This document shows positions 35,939-44,821 of a stretch of DNA of 64,000 bases, piece after piece. Source of the stretch: Rhodohalobacter sulfatireducens (lineage in GTDB: Bacteria; Bacteroidota; Rhodothermia; Balneolales; Balneolaceae); assembly GCF_022012475.1 (NCBI RefSeq), contig NZ_JAKLWS010000003.1, positions 62,001-126,000 on the forward strand. Reading direction: 5' to 3'. Below the pieces are notes generated by a model. That model searched no databases. It was not told the origin of the DNA and saw only the letters and a program-made list of their open reading frames with translations. Both the position numbers and the translations under genes were made by a program. Position 1 is the first letter of the stretch. Each line of letters starts with the position of its first letter.

Positions 35939-37147
35939 TTATGCTGCCAATACCTTCGAAACCTCTTCGGCCGCCTCTTTCAACAGAACGGCAGAAATCA
36001 CATTCAGATCGCTGTTGTCGATGATCTCTTTTGCTTCTTCGGCGTTGGTTCCCTGCAATCGAACAATAATCGGTACGTTTTCAACTTTTTTGGCGATTTC
36101 CGGATCTTTTACAGCTTCAATCACGCCATTGGCAACACGATCACACCGAACTATTCCGCCAAAAATGTTAATCAGAATAGCTTTTACGTTTTGATCTTCA
36201 AGGATAATTCGGAATCCGTTTTTCACGGTCTCCACATTCGCGCCGCCACCTACATCGAGGAAGTTGGCAGGGTCACCACCGGAGAGTTTAATGATATCCA
36301 TAGTGGCCATTGCAAGACCGGCGCCGTTCACCATGCAGCCCACGTTACCGTCAAGCTTGATGTAATTGAGCCCGTATTTAGAAGCCTCAAGCTCAATCGG
36401 ATTTTCTTCGGATTCATCTCTCAACTCCTGCAGATCTTTGTGCCGGTACATTGCATTTCCGTCGAATGTTACCTTAGCATCCAGTGCTAAAACATCGCCC
36501 TCCGGGGTAAGAACCAGTGGATTGATCTCAACCATGTCCGCATCTTGTTTCACATAAAAGTTATAAAGTGCGTTGATAAACTTAACAGCTTTTTTAAACG
36601 CGTCTCCTTCAAATCCAAGAGCAAAAGCCAATCGCCGAGCTTGGTTTGGGGCTAAATCCATTCCTGGTTCAACCCATTCTTTAACAATTTTGTCGGGAGT
36701 TTCTTCGGCAACTTTTTCAATCTCAACGCCGCCTTCGGTCGAGACCATAATTACATTCTGACTTTTGGCTCGATCCAACAGAATTCCGAGATAGAACTCT
36801 TTCTGGATATCCACGCCATCGGTCACGTAAATGGTTTTAACTTCCTGTCCCTCTTCACCGGTTTGAATGGTAACGAGTGTATCACCTAAAAGTGATTCGG
36901 CCGCTTCCCGAACTTCATCGATTGAGTGACATAGAATCACACCCTTCGCATTACTCTTTTTGGTGCGGCCTTTACCACGTCCGCCGGCATGGATTTGAGC
37001 TTTTACCACAAAAAGGGATGTACCGTTTTCTTTCATCTCTTCAGCGGCTTTTACAGCTTCTTCAACCGAGGAGGTTGCTACGCCGTCAGGTACGGCGATG
37101 CCGGCTTCTTTAAATAACTCTTTGGCTTGATACTCGTGAATTTTCAT
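35939..37147 (-). CDS. sucC: Succinyl-CoA synthetase (ADP-forming) beta subunit
   Basis: 402 residues. ATP-grasp N-terminal domain starting MKIHEYQAKELFKEAGI, with VKAQIHAGGRGKGRTKKSNAKGV, KEFYLGILLDRA, ADMVEINPLVLTPEGD, and the C-terminal CoA-ligase domain with FLDVGGGAN and INIFGGIVRCDRVA. It makes ATP or GTP from succinyl-CoA in the TCA cycle with SucD, which is not adjacent here. The gene stands alone between transposase relatives. Confidence 0.97.
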   Translation of the reverse strand: MKIHEYQAKELFKEAGIAVPDGVATSSVEEAVKAAEEMKENGTSLFVVKAQIHAGGRGKGRTKKSNAKGVILCHSIDEVREAAESLLGDTLVTIQTGEEGQEVKTIYVTDGVDIQKEFYLGILLDRAKSQNVIMVSTEGGVEIEKVAEETPDKIVKEWVEPGMDLAPNQARRLAFALGFEGDAFKKAVKFINALYNFYVKQDADMVEINPLVLTPEGDVLALDAKVTFDGNAMYRHKDLQELRDESEENPIELEASKYGLNYIKLDGNVGCMVNGAGLAMATMDIIKLSGGDPANFLDVGGGANVETVKNGFRIILEDQNVKAILINIFGGIVRCDRVANGVIEAVKDPEIAKKVENVPIIVRLQGTNAEEAKEIIDNSDLNVISAVLLKEAAEEVSKVLAA

Positions 37148-37215
37148 AATGCAATGCGTTTAACTAACAATTTCAAGGGTTTGATTTTCCGGTTCAATAA
37201 TACCCAAATCACGTG

Positions 37216-37455
37216 CTAAAAAAAAGTTGGGAGATTGGGTGATCGTAATGAGATAGTGCAAGCACCTTGCTTCTGCTTCATCATAGCGTTAGTTACAAGC
37301 GATTCTACTACGCCAATAGTTTCGTCGGCCGGGGAAGATTGCGCCATGAAAGTACTTGAATTATCATAAACATCTGAGATCGCGAACCCGTCAGACCACT
37401 CTAAACGGCCAGATGGGTAAATTTTTTTGTAAGGAATCAGAAAGATTCGGCTCAT
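37216..37455 (-). CDS. Small hypothetical protein (doubtful)
   Basis: A possible 79-residue protein from the ATG at 37455 (MSRIFLIPYKKIYPSGRLEW...). It has no signal peptide, transmembrane helix or recognised motif, and no clear ribosome-binding site. It fills the space between sucC and the divergent transposase-like gene. The composition is not obviously random, but no homologue is known to me. Listed with low confidence. Confidence 0.35.
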   Translation of the reverse strand: MSRIFLIPYKKIYPSGRLEWSDGFAISDVYDNSSTFMAQSSPADETIGVVESLVTNAMMKQKQGACTISLRSPNLPTFF

Positions 37456-37484
37456 ACAATAAAGAACTAAATTTGAAATAACCG

Positions 37485-38030
37485 ATGAGAAGAAAGAGAA
37501 GAAGACGAAAGGAACTGTTTTCTGTTGAACTGAGGATTGCCGGCGCAGTACCACTTTTTATTCATCAAATTATGCGTAAAAAAATAGTGGACGGCCTGCA
37601 ATGGTGCTGCGATAAGCGAGGGCTACGAATTTATGAATATTCAGTATTGCCCGACAGAATTCTTATGATTGCCAACACAGCATGGGGCTCATTGCCTGAT
37701 GTTATCGAATCATTGAAAGGGTTTTCTTCGAAAGCTGTAATGCTAATGTTGAGAAACGGCCGATCTAATCTTTACACATCCTGGATGTTATCCGTGTTCC
37801 AGGAATTTGGTCCGCGGAATAAGCCAGAAGGAATTCACATTTGGGAAGAAGAGACACAGCTGCGTTCGGTTTATACGCAGGATCAGATTGATGAAGCGGC
37901 ACTATCAATCCTGAATCAATCTGTTAAATCGGGATTCGTTGAAAAGCCGGAACACTATTTGAATTGCAGTGCTCATCCCCAAAATCCTCTGCAGGATTGG
38001 ATTGTTGTGGCCACGGATCCCTGGAGTTGA
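37485..38030 (+). CDS. Catalytically degenerate Y1 transposase-like protein
   Basis: 181 residues, open and undisrupted. Its layout follows Bacteroidota REP-associated transposases: PLFIHQIMRKKIVDGLQW helix, RIYEYSVLPDRILMIANTA (relatives: IMPNHIHLI, the HUH motif), LPDVIESLKGFSSKAVM, WEEETQLRS (relatives: WQQ...HP.EL), and IDEAALSILNQSVKSGFVEKPEHYLNCSA (relatives: DYIHNNPVEAGFV...YSSA). So both the metal-binding histidines and the catalytic tyrosine are replaced, while the flanking scaffold is kept. The N-terminus is very basic (MRRKRRRRK). This suggests a domesticated DNA-binding protein (inference). Confidence 0.72.
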   Translation: MRRKRRRRKELFSVELRIAGAVPLFIHQIMRKKIVDGLQWCCDKRGLRIYEYSVLPDRILMIANTAWGSLPDVIESLKGFSSKAVMLMLRNGRSNLYTSWMLSVFQEFGPRNKPEGIHIWEEETQLRSVYTQDQIDEAALSILNQSVKSGFVEKPEHYLNCSAHPQNPLQDWIVVATDPWS

Positions 38031-38099
38031 TATGAGGCCCACCCTAAATCCCTCTCTATCTCGAAAAGCACGTGACAAGAAGAGACTTTAAATTAATTT

Positions 38100-38145
38100 C
38101 CCCTTCCTTGTTGGGCCGTTTTCTTGCAGTCCAATAGGGAAGGGG
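38100..38145. terminator. Large hairpin between convergent genes
   Basis: Arms CCCCTTCC and GGAAGGGG with further inner pairing (GTTGG/CCAAT), preceded by CCCTAAATCCCTC and followed by AAGGGGAAAGG. It sits between the transposase-like gene and malic enzyme, which converge. It may act as a terminator for both; the wording also fits the GGAGGGG repeat family at 31943-32080. Confidence 0.45.
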
Positions 38146-38162
38146 ATCAAGGGGAAAGGTTT

Positions 38163-39581
38163 TCAAGGCCTCGCCTTTCTTGCTACTCCTGTTCTAAAGG
38201 CGGCTTCTTTCACAGCCCGGGAAACTTTCCGCACCACTTGTTTACTGAAAACGCTGGGTACAATGTACTCTTCGCTCAAATCTTCATCAGGAATATGATC
38301 GGCAATGGCATGAGCCGCCGCCAGTTTCATCTCCTCATTGATGTCAGTTGCCCGAGCATCCAATGCTCCCCGGAAGATGCCGGGAAAAGCCAGAACGTTG
38401 TTAATTTGATTGGGGTAATCACTTCGTCCTGTGGCGATAATTCGTGCTATGTTTTGGATTTTTTCGGGTCGAATTTCTGGTACTGGGTTTGCCAATGCAA
38501 AAACAATTGGATCTTCGGCCATCTTTTCAACAGCTTCTACGGGAATAATATCAGGTCCGCTTACCCCAATCAAAAGATCTGCGCCATCGGTGGCATCCAG
38601 GATATCTCCGCCCAGGTTATCCGGATTCGTATTCTCTGCGATCCACTTCTTGCTGTCATTAAGGCCTTCCATTCGATCGCGGTTTATAATGCCCGAACTG
38701 TCGCAGCAAAGAATGTCTTCCACACCTTCATCAAGCAGAATCTGCGCAATGGCAACTCCGGCAGCACCGGCTCCAACGATTACAATTCGAATATCCTTTA
38801 AATTCTTGCCTATCACCTTTAATGCATTGATGGTAGCAGCATGCGCTACAACTGCCGTCCCGTGCTGATCATCATGAAACACCGGAATATCGAGTGATTT
38901 TTTTAAACGCTGTTCAATTTCAAAACATCTTGGGGCACTGATATCTTCAAGGTTAATTCCACCGAACCCCGGAGCGATCATCTCGACAGCCCGTACAATT
39001 TCATCCACATCTTGTGTATCCAGACAGATGGGATAACCGTCAACATCCGCAAACTCCTTGAAGAGCATCGCTTTCCCCTCCATGACCGGCATGGCAGCTT
39101 TGGGTCCGATATTTCCTAAGCCCAACACAGCTGAGCCGTCACTTACAACCGCCACCGAATTTTTTTTTATGGTAAGGGTATGAGCTTTTTCAGAATCTTT
39201 TGCAATCGATTTACATACTCGCCCAACACCCGGTGTATAAGCCATCGAAAGTGCGTCCCGTGTATCCACCGGCATTTTATTTTTAATGCTGATTTTTCCG
39301 CCCAGATGAAGCAGAAATACGCGGTCTGATACATTTCTGACTTTAATCCCCTCAATTTTTTTGATTGATTGGACGATCGCCTCCGCATGATTCTCATCTC
39401 TGGCACTTACAGTGATGTCACGGATTTTGTAATTCCCTTCAACCCTTACAACATCAACTGCGCCGGGATCTCCTTTTTCATCGGCAATCGCATTCAAAAT
39501 TTTAGCCAGTTTTCCCGGTTTATTTTCGATGTGAACTCTCATTGTGAAACTGTAGCTGACACTTGTCTGGATTTCACTCAT
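38163..39581 (-). CDS. NAD(P)-dependent malic enzyme with ACT domain
   Basis: 472 residues. An N-terminal ACT domain (about 13-85, [24 protein letters not shown]...) precedes the malic enzyme core: [66 protein letters not shown] and the dinucleotide loop [17 protein letters not shown]. It oxidatively decarboxylates malate to pyruvate. The ACT domain suggests control by a small ligand, often an amino acid. With PPDK in the same window it offers a malate-pyruvate-PEP route (inference). Confidence 0.95.
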   Translation of the reverse strand: MSEIQTSVSYSFTMRVHIENKPGKLAKILNAIADEKGDPGAVDVVRVEGNYKIRDITVSARDENHAEAIVQSIKKIEGIKVRNVSDRVFLLHLGGKISIKNKMPVDTRDALSMAYTPGVGRVCKSIAKDSEKAHTLTIKKNSVAVVSDGSAVLGLGNIGPKAAMPVMEGKAMLFKEFADVDGYPICLDTQDVDEIVRAVEMIAPGFGGINLEDISAPRCFEIEQRLKKSLDIPVFHDDQHGTAVVAHAATINALKVIGKNLKDIRIVIVGAGAAGVAIAQILLDEGVEDILCCDSSGIINRDRMEGLNDSKKWIAENTNPDNLGGDILDATDGADLLIGVSGPDIIPVEAVEKMAEDPIVFALANPVPEIRPEKIQNIARIIATGRSDYPNQINNVLAFPGIFRGALDARATDINEEMKLAAAHAIADHIPDEDLSEEYIVPSVFSKQVVRKVSRAVKEAAFRTGVARKARP

Positions 39582-39823
39582 ATGCAGTGGTTTATTTCTT
39601 TTTAGTTTATTTTCCGTTATAAGATAATGAAATCCGAATAAGGTGTTCAGTAATGAATCAGTAATTTATATCCTGGAAAATGCTCAAAATCATGTTCCAA
39701 TCATCCCCTATTGCCCCTTTGTTCAGACCGGGGACACTCCTTGGGTAAATCTAACAGCAAGACACGTTAATTGATTCTATTTATATTACATTTAAGCGAT
39801 TTCATTTACGACTCTTTTAATTT

Positions 39824-40531
39824 ATGATAAGCGCAGAGACAAAAAATTTAATGGCCAAAGCTTTTCCTAAGTTTCGGGAAATGAAATGGAGGATTGAAGT
39901 CCTTGGGAAGCCCAAGGTTTTTTGTATCGGGAGAAATAAAACGGGCACTACATCTGTTAAAAGGGCATTTCAAGATTTAGGGTACAGGGTGGGTAAAGAA
40001 GAAATGGCGTATAAATACCTGCATGCTTATGCAAAAAGAGATTTTAAACCGATTAAAAGGTTTTGTAAAACCGCCCAGGTTTTCGAAGATATCCCATTTA
40101 GTCTGCCTTATACCTATCAGGCAATGGATGATGCCTATCTCGGGAGTAAATTTATACTGACCATTCGGGATAGTGCAGATCAGTGGGTAAAATCATTACT
40201 CAACCACCATAAAAGAAGATTTGGAAATAATGGACAGTTACCATCCAAAGATCAGTTGAAAAAGCTTTATAAAATCCCGGGTTTGAATAGGTTGGATTTT
40301 GAGAAAATTAAGTACGATACGACTGAGAATGATCTCTATGATTCAGAATTTTTGAAAGAAACTTATCATCGTCACAATGATGAAATTCTAAATTATTTCA
40401 GGCACAGAAAGAACGATTTACTTGTAATAAATCTATCTGAACCTGACTCATATCAAAGGTTTTGCGATTTTCTTGGTGAAATCCCTTTGTATAAAGAATT
40501 TCCCCACCTTAACAGATCACAAGACCTCTAG
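39824..40531 (+). CDS. Sulfotransferase family protein
   Basis: 235 residues. The P-loop GRNKTGTTSVKRAF (about 44-57) is the 5'-phosphosulfate-binding loop of sulfotransferases; the later FILTIRDSADQWVKSLLNH holds the 3'-phosphate-binding Arg and Ser. The C-terminal LVINLSEPDSYQRFCDFLG is also typical. No signal peptide. It is distinct from the other sulfotransferase at 2881 in P-loop wording and is preceded by a 240-base intergenic stretch with nothing recognisable. Acceptor unknown. Confidence 0.85.
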   Translation: MISAETKNLMAKAFPKFREMKWRIEVLGKPKVFCIGRNKTGTTSVKRAFQDLGYRVGKEEMAYKYLHAYAKRDFKPIKRFCKTAQVFEDIPFSLPYTYQAMDDAYLGSKFILTIRDSADQWVKSLLNHHKRRFGNNGQLPSKDQLKKLYKIPGLNRLDFEKIKYDTTENDLYDSEFLKETYHRHNDEILNYFRHRKNDLLVINLSEPDSYQRFCDFLGEIPLYKEFPHLNRSQDL

Positions 40532-40606
40532 ATTTTTTGTCTTTTTTCACTCCATGGTCCCTTTGAAATGAGTCACTTCTCAACTCATTATTATCTTAGA
40601 ATCCTC

Positions 40607-41326
40607 TCAAGTGTATTTTTTATTCAATTGCTGAAAAGATTGGACCCATTGAACACAGGCATTTTTCCATGCTTCAGTATTGATAAAGAAAAGGTTTTGA
40701 TTGATTTCCAGCTCAATTCCCAAGTATAAGTTCTCATTGAAGGTTTTCCTCAAATAGGTAGTAAATCCGTCAGATGCACCTTTATAGGGTTGATTCATCC
40801 GAATTCGCAACTCCGTATCTATTTGTTCCAGGAATGATTTCCAGTTAAGGCAAAGGTTTTTCTCACGAGTTCTTTTCGGATCATACAGCAATCCAATCTC
40901 AAAATCCCGGGTTTTCTTATTGAGTACAGGTGTAAATGTGTGAATACTGATATGAATAGTGGGAACACTTCTTAATGTGTTCTCATTGATAATTTCCGTC
41001 ACCCTCTTTCGGTATGGAAGATAGAAATTGTTGATGATCTCTTGCTTTTCTTCTGTTGAAAGGCCTCTTGTGAATTCTGAGAATAGCTTTGGGTGGCCAA
41101 GTGATCGGTTTGGTTCAATTAAAAGGCGTGTATATGGATAAGAAATGAGCTTAACTTTTGTTTTCACGGCAAACAGTTCAGCCAGCTCAAATGCTCCGGG
41201 ATCCCAGCCACGATGAGATTCTAAAACTTCATTGGCATTCCCAAAAAGGTATTCATACTCTATCGGAATCTTATTGCCGGCATGCTCACATGTAAGAATC
41301 CATTCAGGGGATGTAAGGCGTTCCAT
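40607..41326 (-). CDS. N-formylglutamate amidohydrolase-like zinc hydrolase
   Basis: 239 residues. Zinc and substrate positions typical of the family are seen: ILTCEHAGNKIP near the start, LESHRGWDPGAFELAE, YPYTRLLIEPNRSLGHPKLF, and THISIHTFTPVL; late motif LGIELEINQNLF. The classical enzyme releases formate from N-formylglutamate in histidine degradation, but here the gene overlaps the GCS2-type ligase by 23 bases and is the last gene of the amidoligase operon, so it more likely hydrolyses an amide in that system (inference). The isolated hutH at 5911 is too far away to argue for the classical role. Confidence 0.85.
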   Translation of the reverse strand: MERLTSPEWILTCEHAGNKIPIEYEYLFGNANEVLESHRGWDPGAFELAELFAVKTKVKLISYPYTRLLIEPNRSLGHPKLFSEFTRGLSTEEKQEIINNFYLPYRKRVTEIINENTLRSVPTIHISIHTFTPVLNKKTRDFEIGLLYDPKRTREKNLCLNWKSFLEQIDTELRIRMNQPYKGASDGFTTYLRKTFNENLYLGIELEINQNLFFINTEAWKNACVQWVQSFQQLNKKYT

Positions 41327-42548
41327 TTCTCAAACAGTCACAGAGGTTTTCGTAAACTTCAAATAGATCTTCATGATCATAATTATTGGGTAGAGTATTC
41401 AAAATTCGTCTTGCAAGCGGGCCTTCGTTGAAGATCATTTTAAGGTGATCAATAGCACCATCGGAAAATGAGTAATCTGATTTCAGAGACTCGAAAATAT
41501 GAATACAGAGCTCATTTGCTGAAATTTTTTCATTATTCAATCCGAAAAGCGACAAATATTGAGAATTGGAAATCATAGCCTGTTCTCCATCTCTGACAAC
41601 CGCCATTAGAATATCATATAATGAGTTTTCCGACCATTTTTTTTGATCGTCAAGTGATGTCCATATTTCATCAACCATTGCCTTTGTGAGGTTTATAATC
41701 CATTCAAGAATAGCAAGGTCGGCTGCTGGATTTTCCTGGATGTCGATTACCCGAATTTCAATTGTTTCCCGATCCCAACGAGACATTGCTCCACGCGAAT
41801 TCAGCCATTCATCCTGCAGGATTCCATCGGAATCAAACGGAGAGATATCCTCGTACATCCGGTCAAAAATTTCTTTCTGATAATCTTCTTGAGTGAAGAC
41901 CGCCTCCGGAACAATCAGCCCGGTTACCGAGGGAATTCGTTTGGAGTTTGTACGATACATTTCCATTCGAAAATCCAGGAACGGTTTGATTTCGCCATCG
42001 GCAATGGGAGAGCTAGCGGCGAGAGCCGGAATTAACGGCAAAACGAGTCGAACGGCGGCATGAAGTTTTTCAAAATCTTCATCACCGTGAAACGGGAGGT
42101 TCAGATGAGTACTCTGCAAATTCGCCCATCCATGACCGCGGCAATCAAAAATGCGGTTATAGGCTTCGTAGACAGGATTAAATTCATGTGGCCAGAGTTT
42201 CACTTTGAACGGATCCATCCAGGGATGAATGGCACCCGGCATAAGCCGGGCATTAAATTCAGTCAGTATTTCTTCTATTCCGCTCACCTCTTTTTGAAAT
42301 GCATCAGAAGCTTCCTCAAGGCTTTCTGCAGGCCCGTTTGTTTTGATCTCGATGAGATGAAGCACCAGCTCATTACTCCAAGCCATGGACCCGCGATCGT
42401 ACTCACTGATAATTTCACCGGCGGCTTTTTTAAGAAGTTTATCAGAAATGGGAAGGGCACTTAACTCAGAATTACTGACAATGATATACTCCATCTCAAT
42501 TCCATAACCTTCGAAAAGATGAAGAGGACGTTTCTTTTGGATCTTCAT
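41304..42548 (-). CDS. GCS2-type carboxylate-amine ligase
   Basis: 414 residues of the glutamate-cysteine ligase family 2 fold (glutamine-synthetase-like). Acidic and basic active-site segments: LFEGYGIEMEYIIV, STHLNLPFHGDEDFEKLHAAVR, DFRMEMYRTNSKRIPSVTGL and RETIEIRVIDIQENPAADLAI. Family members make gamma-glutamyl or related amide bonds using ATP. It lies 2 bases after the ATP-grasp gene and overlaps the amidohydrolase-like gene by 23 bases, so these are tightly coupled. A role in ordinary glutathione synthesis is unlikely given the neighbours. Confidence 0.87.
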   Translation of the reverse strand: MKIQKKRPLHLFEGYGIEMEYIIVSNSELSALPISDKLLKKAAGEIISEYDRGSMAWSNELVLHLIEIKTNGPAESLEEASDAFQKEVSGIEEILTEFNARLMPGAIHPWMDPFKVKLWPHEFNPVYEAYNRIFDCRGHGWANLQSTHLNLPFHGDEDFEKLHAAVRLVLPLIPALAASSPIADGEIKPFLDFRMEMYRTNSKRIPSVTGLIVPEAVFTQEDYQKEIFDRMYEDISPFDSDGILQDEWLNSRGAMSRWDRETIEIRVIDIQENPAADLAILEWIINLTKAMVDEIWTSLDDQKKWSENSLYDILMAVVRDGEQAMISNSQYLSLFGLNNEKISANELCIHIFESLKSDYSFSDGAIDHLKMIFNEGPLARRILNTLPNNYDHEDLFEVYENLCDCLRNGTPYIP

Positions 42549-42550
42549 AA

Positions 42551-44011
42551 TCAGTTCCTTTTCTTCTTCAATTCAACCCGGCGCAGGAATTCATCCATTA
42601 TGGCTTGGTATAACTTATCTTTCAAAATTGCGTCCTCGCACCCTGAGTCGATGCTTGGGTTGTCGTTCACTTCAATTACATAAACTTTGCCGTTCACCTC
42701 TTTCACATCCACACCATATAGGCCGTTTCCAATCAAATTGGCTGCTTTGAGGGCATTTTTTACGACTTGTTCGGGCATCTCTTCAATTGCCAATGTATCC
42801 GCATTTCCGGAGTAGGTTTTTCCTCCTTCCGTACGCTCATAAATTTGCCAGTGTTTACGCGCCATATGATATCGACATCCGTAAAGAGGTTCGCCGTTCA
42901 GAATTCCAACCCGCCAGTCGAACGTTGTAGGAATAAATTTTTGGACGATCAGCAGATCTGATTTGTCGAACAGTTTTTTTGATTGCTCATCGAACTCGGC
43001 ATTGTCATTCACCTTTACCACTCCATGTGAAAACGAACTGTCGGGTTGTTTCAGAATGCATGGAAATCCCATTTTCTCAGGAACCAATTCGATGGTTTCC
43101 GGGCTGATAATGAGCGTTTGCGGTGCCGGTATTTGATGCTTTGTCAGCAGTTCAGCAAGATATACTTTATTGGTACACATCAGGATCGATTCCGGGTCGT
43201 CTATCACAACAAGGCCTTCAGCGGCGGCTTTTCGAGCCATTCGGTAAGTGTGGTGCATCACGCTGGTGGTTTCACGGATAAAGAGGGCATCAAATTCGTT
43301 GATTCGAGAATAATCATCTTTGGTGATCAGTTCAGTGCGGAAATCAATGGATTCGGCTGCACGGATGAAGCGCTGAATAGCTTTTTCATCAGACGGCGGT
43401 AGTTCTTCATTCGGGTTTACGAGAATAGCCAGGTCGTAGCGGGCGTCTTTTTTGGGAGTAACCGAGTATCTTTTCTTAAAAAACTCCTGCGCCATTTGTG
43501 TGACGAACGGTCTGTGTTCGTCGGGAACATCATTGGCGGCAATTGCCTGGATATTCTTTAGAATCCATTCCTGGTCTTTTTTAGCAAATTCGGCACGCAA
43601 AAAAGGGGCCTGAAACTGGTTAAACAGTTTTTGTGCCAGCCGATCATATCGCTTGGCCAGGTTTTTGCCGAAATAGATACTCAACGTAAACGTTTCGGCA
43701 TGAATTGGTTTTAGATTTTTTTGAATCAATTGATTCAGTTCATCCGAAACAATACGAATGATCGACTGCGACTTGATATCCTGGATAGCCAATACATTCG
43801 GGAAGGGTTTATGTCCGCGGGCGTTCGCCAAGAGTGAAACATAATAACCAATTGACTGATAGCGATAACTCCGGCAGAGATTATAGATCTTTAAATTTTT
43901 TCGGGTTGAAAATTCAGGTTCCGTGATGTACGATTTTGCGGCAATTACATCAACTCCGGGAATTTCCAGGGGCCAGTTTTTTGGGTTGTTTACAACAATA
44001 ATATGATCCAT
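42551..44011 (-). CDS. RimK-type ATP-grasp ligase with RLAN N-terminal domain
   Basis: 486 residues. The N-terminal about 190 residues fit the RLAN domain (RimK-like ATP-grasp N-terminal; DHIIVVNNPKNWPLEIPGVDVI, YYVSLLANARGHKPFPNVLAIQD). A second part with LAILVNPNEELPPSD leads into the ATP-grasp: NKVYLAELLTKHQIPAPQT, FPCILKQPDSSFSHGVVKV, DWRVGILNGEPLYGCRYHM and the metal-binding VYVIEVNDNPSIDSG. RimK enzymes join glutamate or similar amino acids to peptides. Central gene of a four-gene amidoligase operon, 12 bases after the C39-like gene and 2 before the GCS2-type gene. Confidence 0.92.
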   Translation of the reverse strand: MDHIIVVNNPKNWPLEIPGVDVIAAKSYITEPEFSTRKNLKIYNLCRSYRYQSIGYYVSLLANARGHKPFPNVLAIQDIKSQSIIRIVSDELNQLIQKNLKPIHAETFTLSIYFGKNLAKRYDRLAQKLFNQFQAPFLRAEFAKKDQEWILKNIQAIAANDVPDEHRPFVTQMAQEFFKKRYSVTPKKDARYDLAILVNPNEELPPSDEKAIQRFIRAAESIDFRTELITKDDYSRINEFDALFIRETTSVMHHTYRMARKAAAEGLVVIDDPESILMCTNKVYLAELLTKHQIPAPQTLIISPETIELVPEKMGFPCILKQPDSSFSHGVVKVNDNAEFDEQSKKLFDKSDLLIVQKFIPTTFDWRVGILNGEPLYGCRYHMARKHWQIYERTEGGKTYSGNADTLAIEEMPEQVVKNALKAANLIGNGLYGVDVKEVNGKVYVIEVNDNPSIDSGCEDAILKDKLYQAIMDEFLRRVELKKKRN

Positions 44012-44023
44012 GAGGGAGCTGTC

Positions 44024-44713
44024 TTAAGGAGTAATAATGATAAGATTCGCGTCGTATGTTACAATTCCAAGTAAAATGGCATTCATCACACGGTCAATAT
44101 TCATTTTATAGAGTTGTCCTTCCTTCAGTGGATTTTTTATGATTGGGTCAGCGATAAATACTTCTCTTGTCTTTGAATCATATCCGTGGAGAAGAACAAA
44201 ATGCCCGGAAGGTTCTCCGCGCAGATCGTCATAGTCCATATTTGGGCCAAACTCTCTTGCACTTTTGTAAAGATATGTTGCGCTGAGTCCAACCATTATG
44301 GGTTGTTCATTTTGGAGGTATTTTGTGATAACATTGGAACGTAGGTCTTTGAATTTGACCTTCCCACCCAGGTGCAGGAAATCAAGGTAAGCACTTGCAG
44401 CGGTTTGAAGTTTTGGGTCTTTTTTGAAGACCATCTGTTTTTGGAGTCTCTCGATCAAAAAGTCAGAATCTTTATCAAACCAAGTTGGATCAAATACCTG
44501 AAGATTGTAGGAATAGATTGTTGTATTGTAACCACGATTAAGTGCGTGAACGGCCAAGAGTGCGCCCAGTGTTCCTCCATCTTTAAGATGATGAACCTCA
44601 TTTATAATCGTGTTTAGTTCAATTGAGTCACCATAGAACTGGTACAGTGTATGCAAGCAGGTAGCCCCGCAGGTCGTTTCGTTCGGTTGTGGTTTTATAG
44701 GAATTGATAACAA
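44024..44713 (-). CDS. C39-like papain-fold peptidase
   Basis: 229 residues. The catalytic Cys is in NETTCGATCLHTLYQFYG (about residue 15), the His in SGHFVLLHGYDSKT and the Asp in EVFIADP, the triad order of C39-type cysteine peptidases. There is no ABC transporter domain, unlike bacteriocin exporters, and no signal peptide. The start is TTG with a reasonable GAGAGGA ribosome-binding site. It is the first gene of the amidoligase operon and probably cuts or transfers a peptide made or modified by its ligases (inference). Confidence 0.85.
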   Translation of the reverse strand: MLSIPIKPQPNETTCGATCLHTLYQFYGDSIELNTIINEVHHLKDGGTLGALLAVHALNRGYNTTIYSYNLQVFDPTWFDKDSDFLIERLQKQMVFKKDPKLQTAASAYLDFLHLGGKVKFKDLRSNVITKYLQNEQPIMVGLSATYLYKSAREFGPNMDYDDLRGEPSGHFVLLHGYDSKTREVFIADPIIKNPLKEGQLYKMNIDRVMNAILLGIVTYDANLIIITP

Positions 44714-44821
44714 TTTTTAAAGTCCTCTCTGATGTAACGGGAAAAGAGTTGAAATGAGTAACAAAAATAAGATGAAAAAACGAGATTTCATCTATATTCA
44801 GATATTATTTATTCAGATGGG

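Noticed and set aside
35882-36490. A long plus-strand open frame antisense to sucC
   Set aside because: It lies fully opposite sucC, which has a strong family match; the antisense composition follows from the codon usage of sucC.
40607-41326. Reading the amidohydrolase as HutG of histidine degradation linked to hutH
   Set aside because: It is 33 kb from hutH and overlaps the GCS2-type ligase, so operon context favours the amidoligase system.
44024-44713. C39-like gene as part of a bacteriocin export ABC transporter
   Set aside because: There is no transporter or ATPase domain in the protein or nearby and no precursor with a double-glycine leader was seen.
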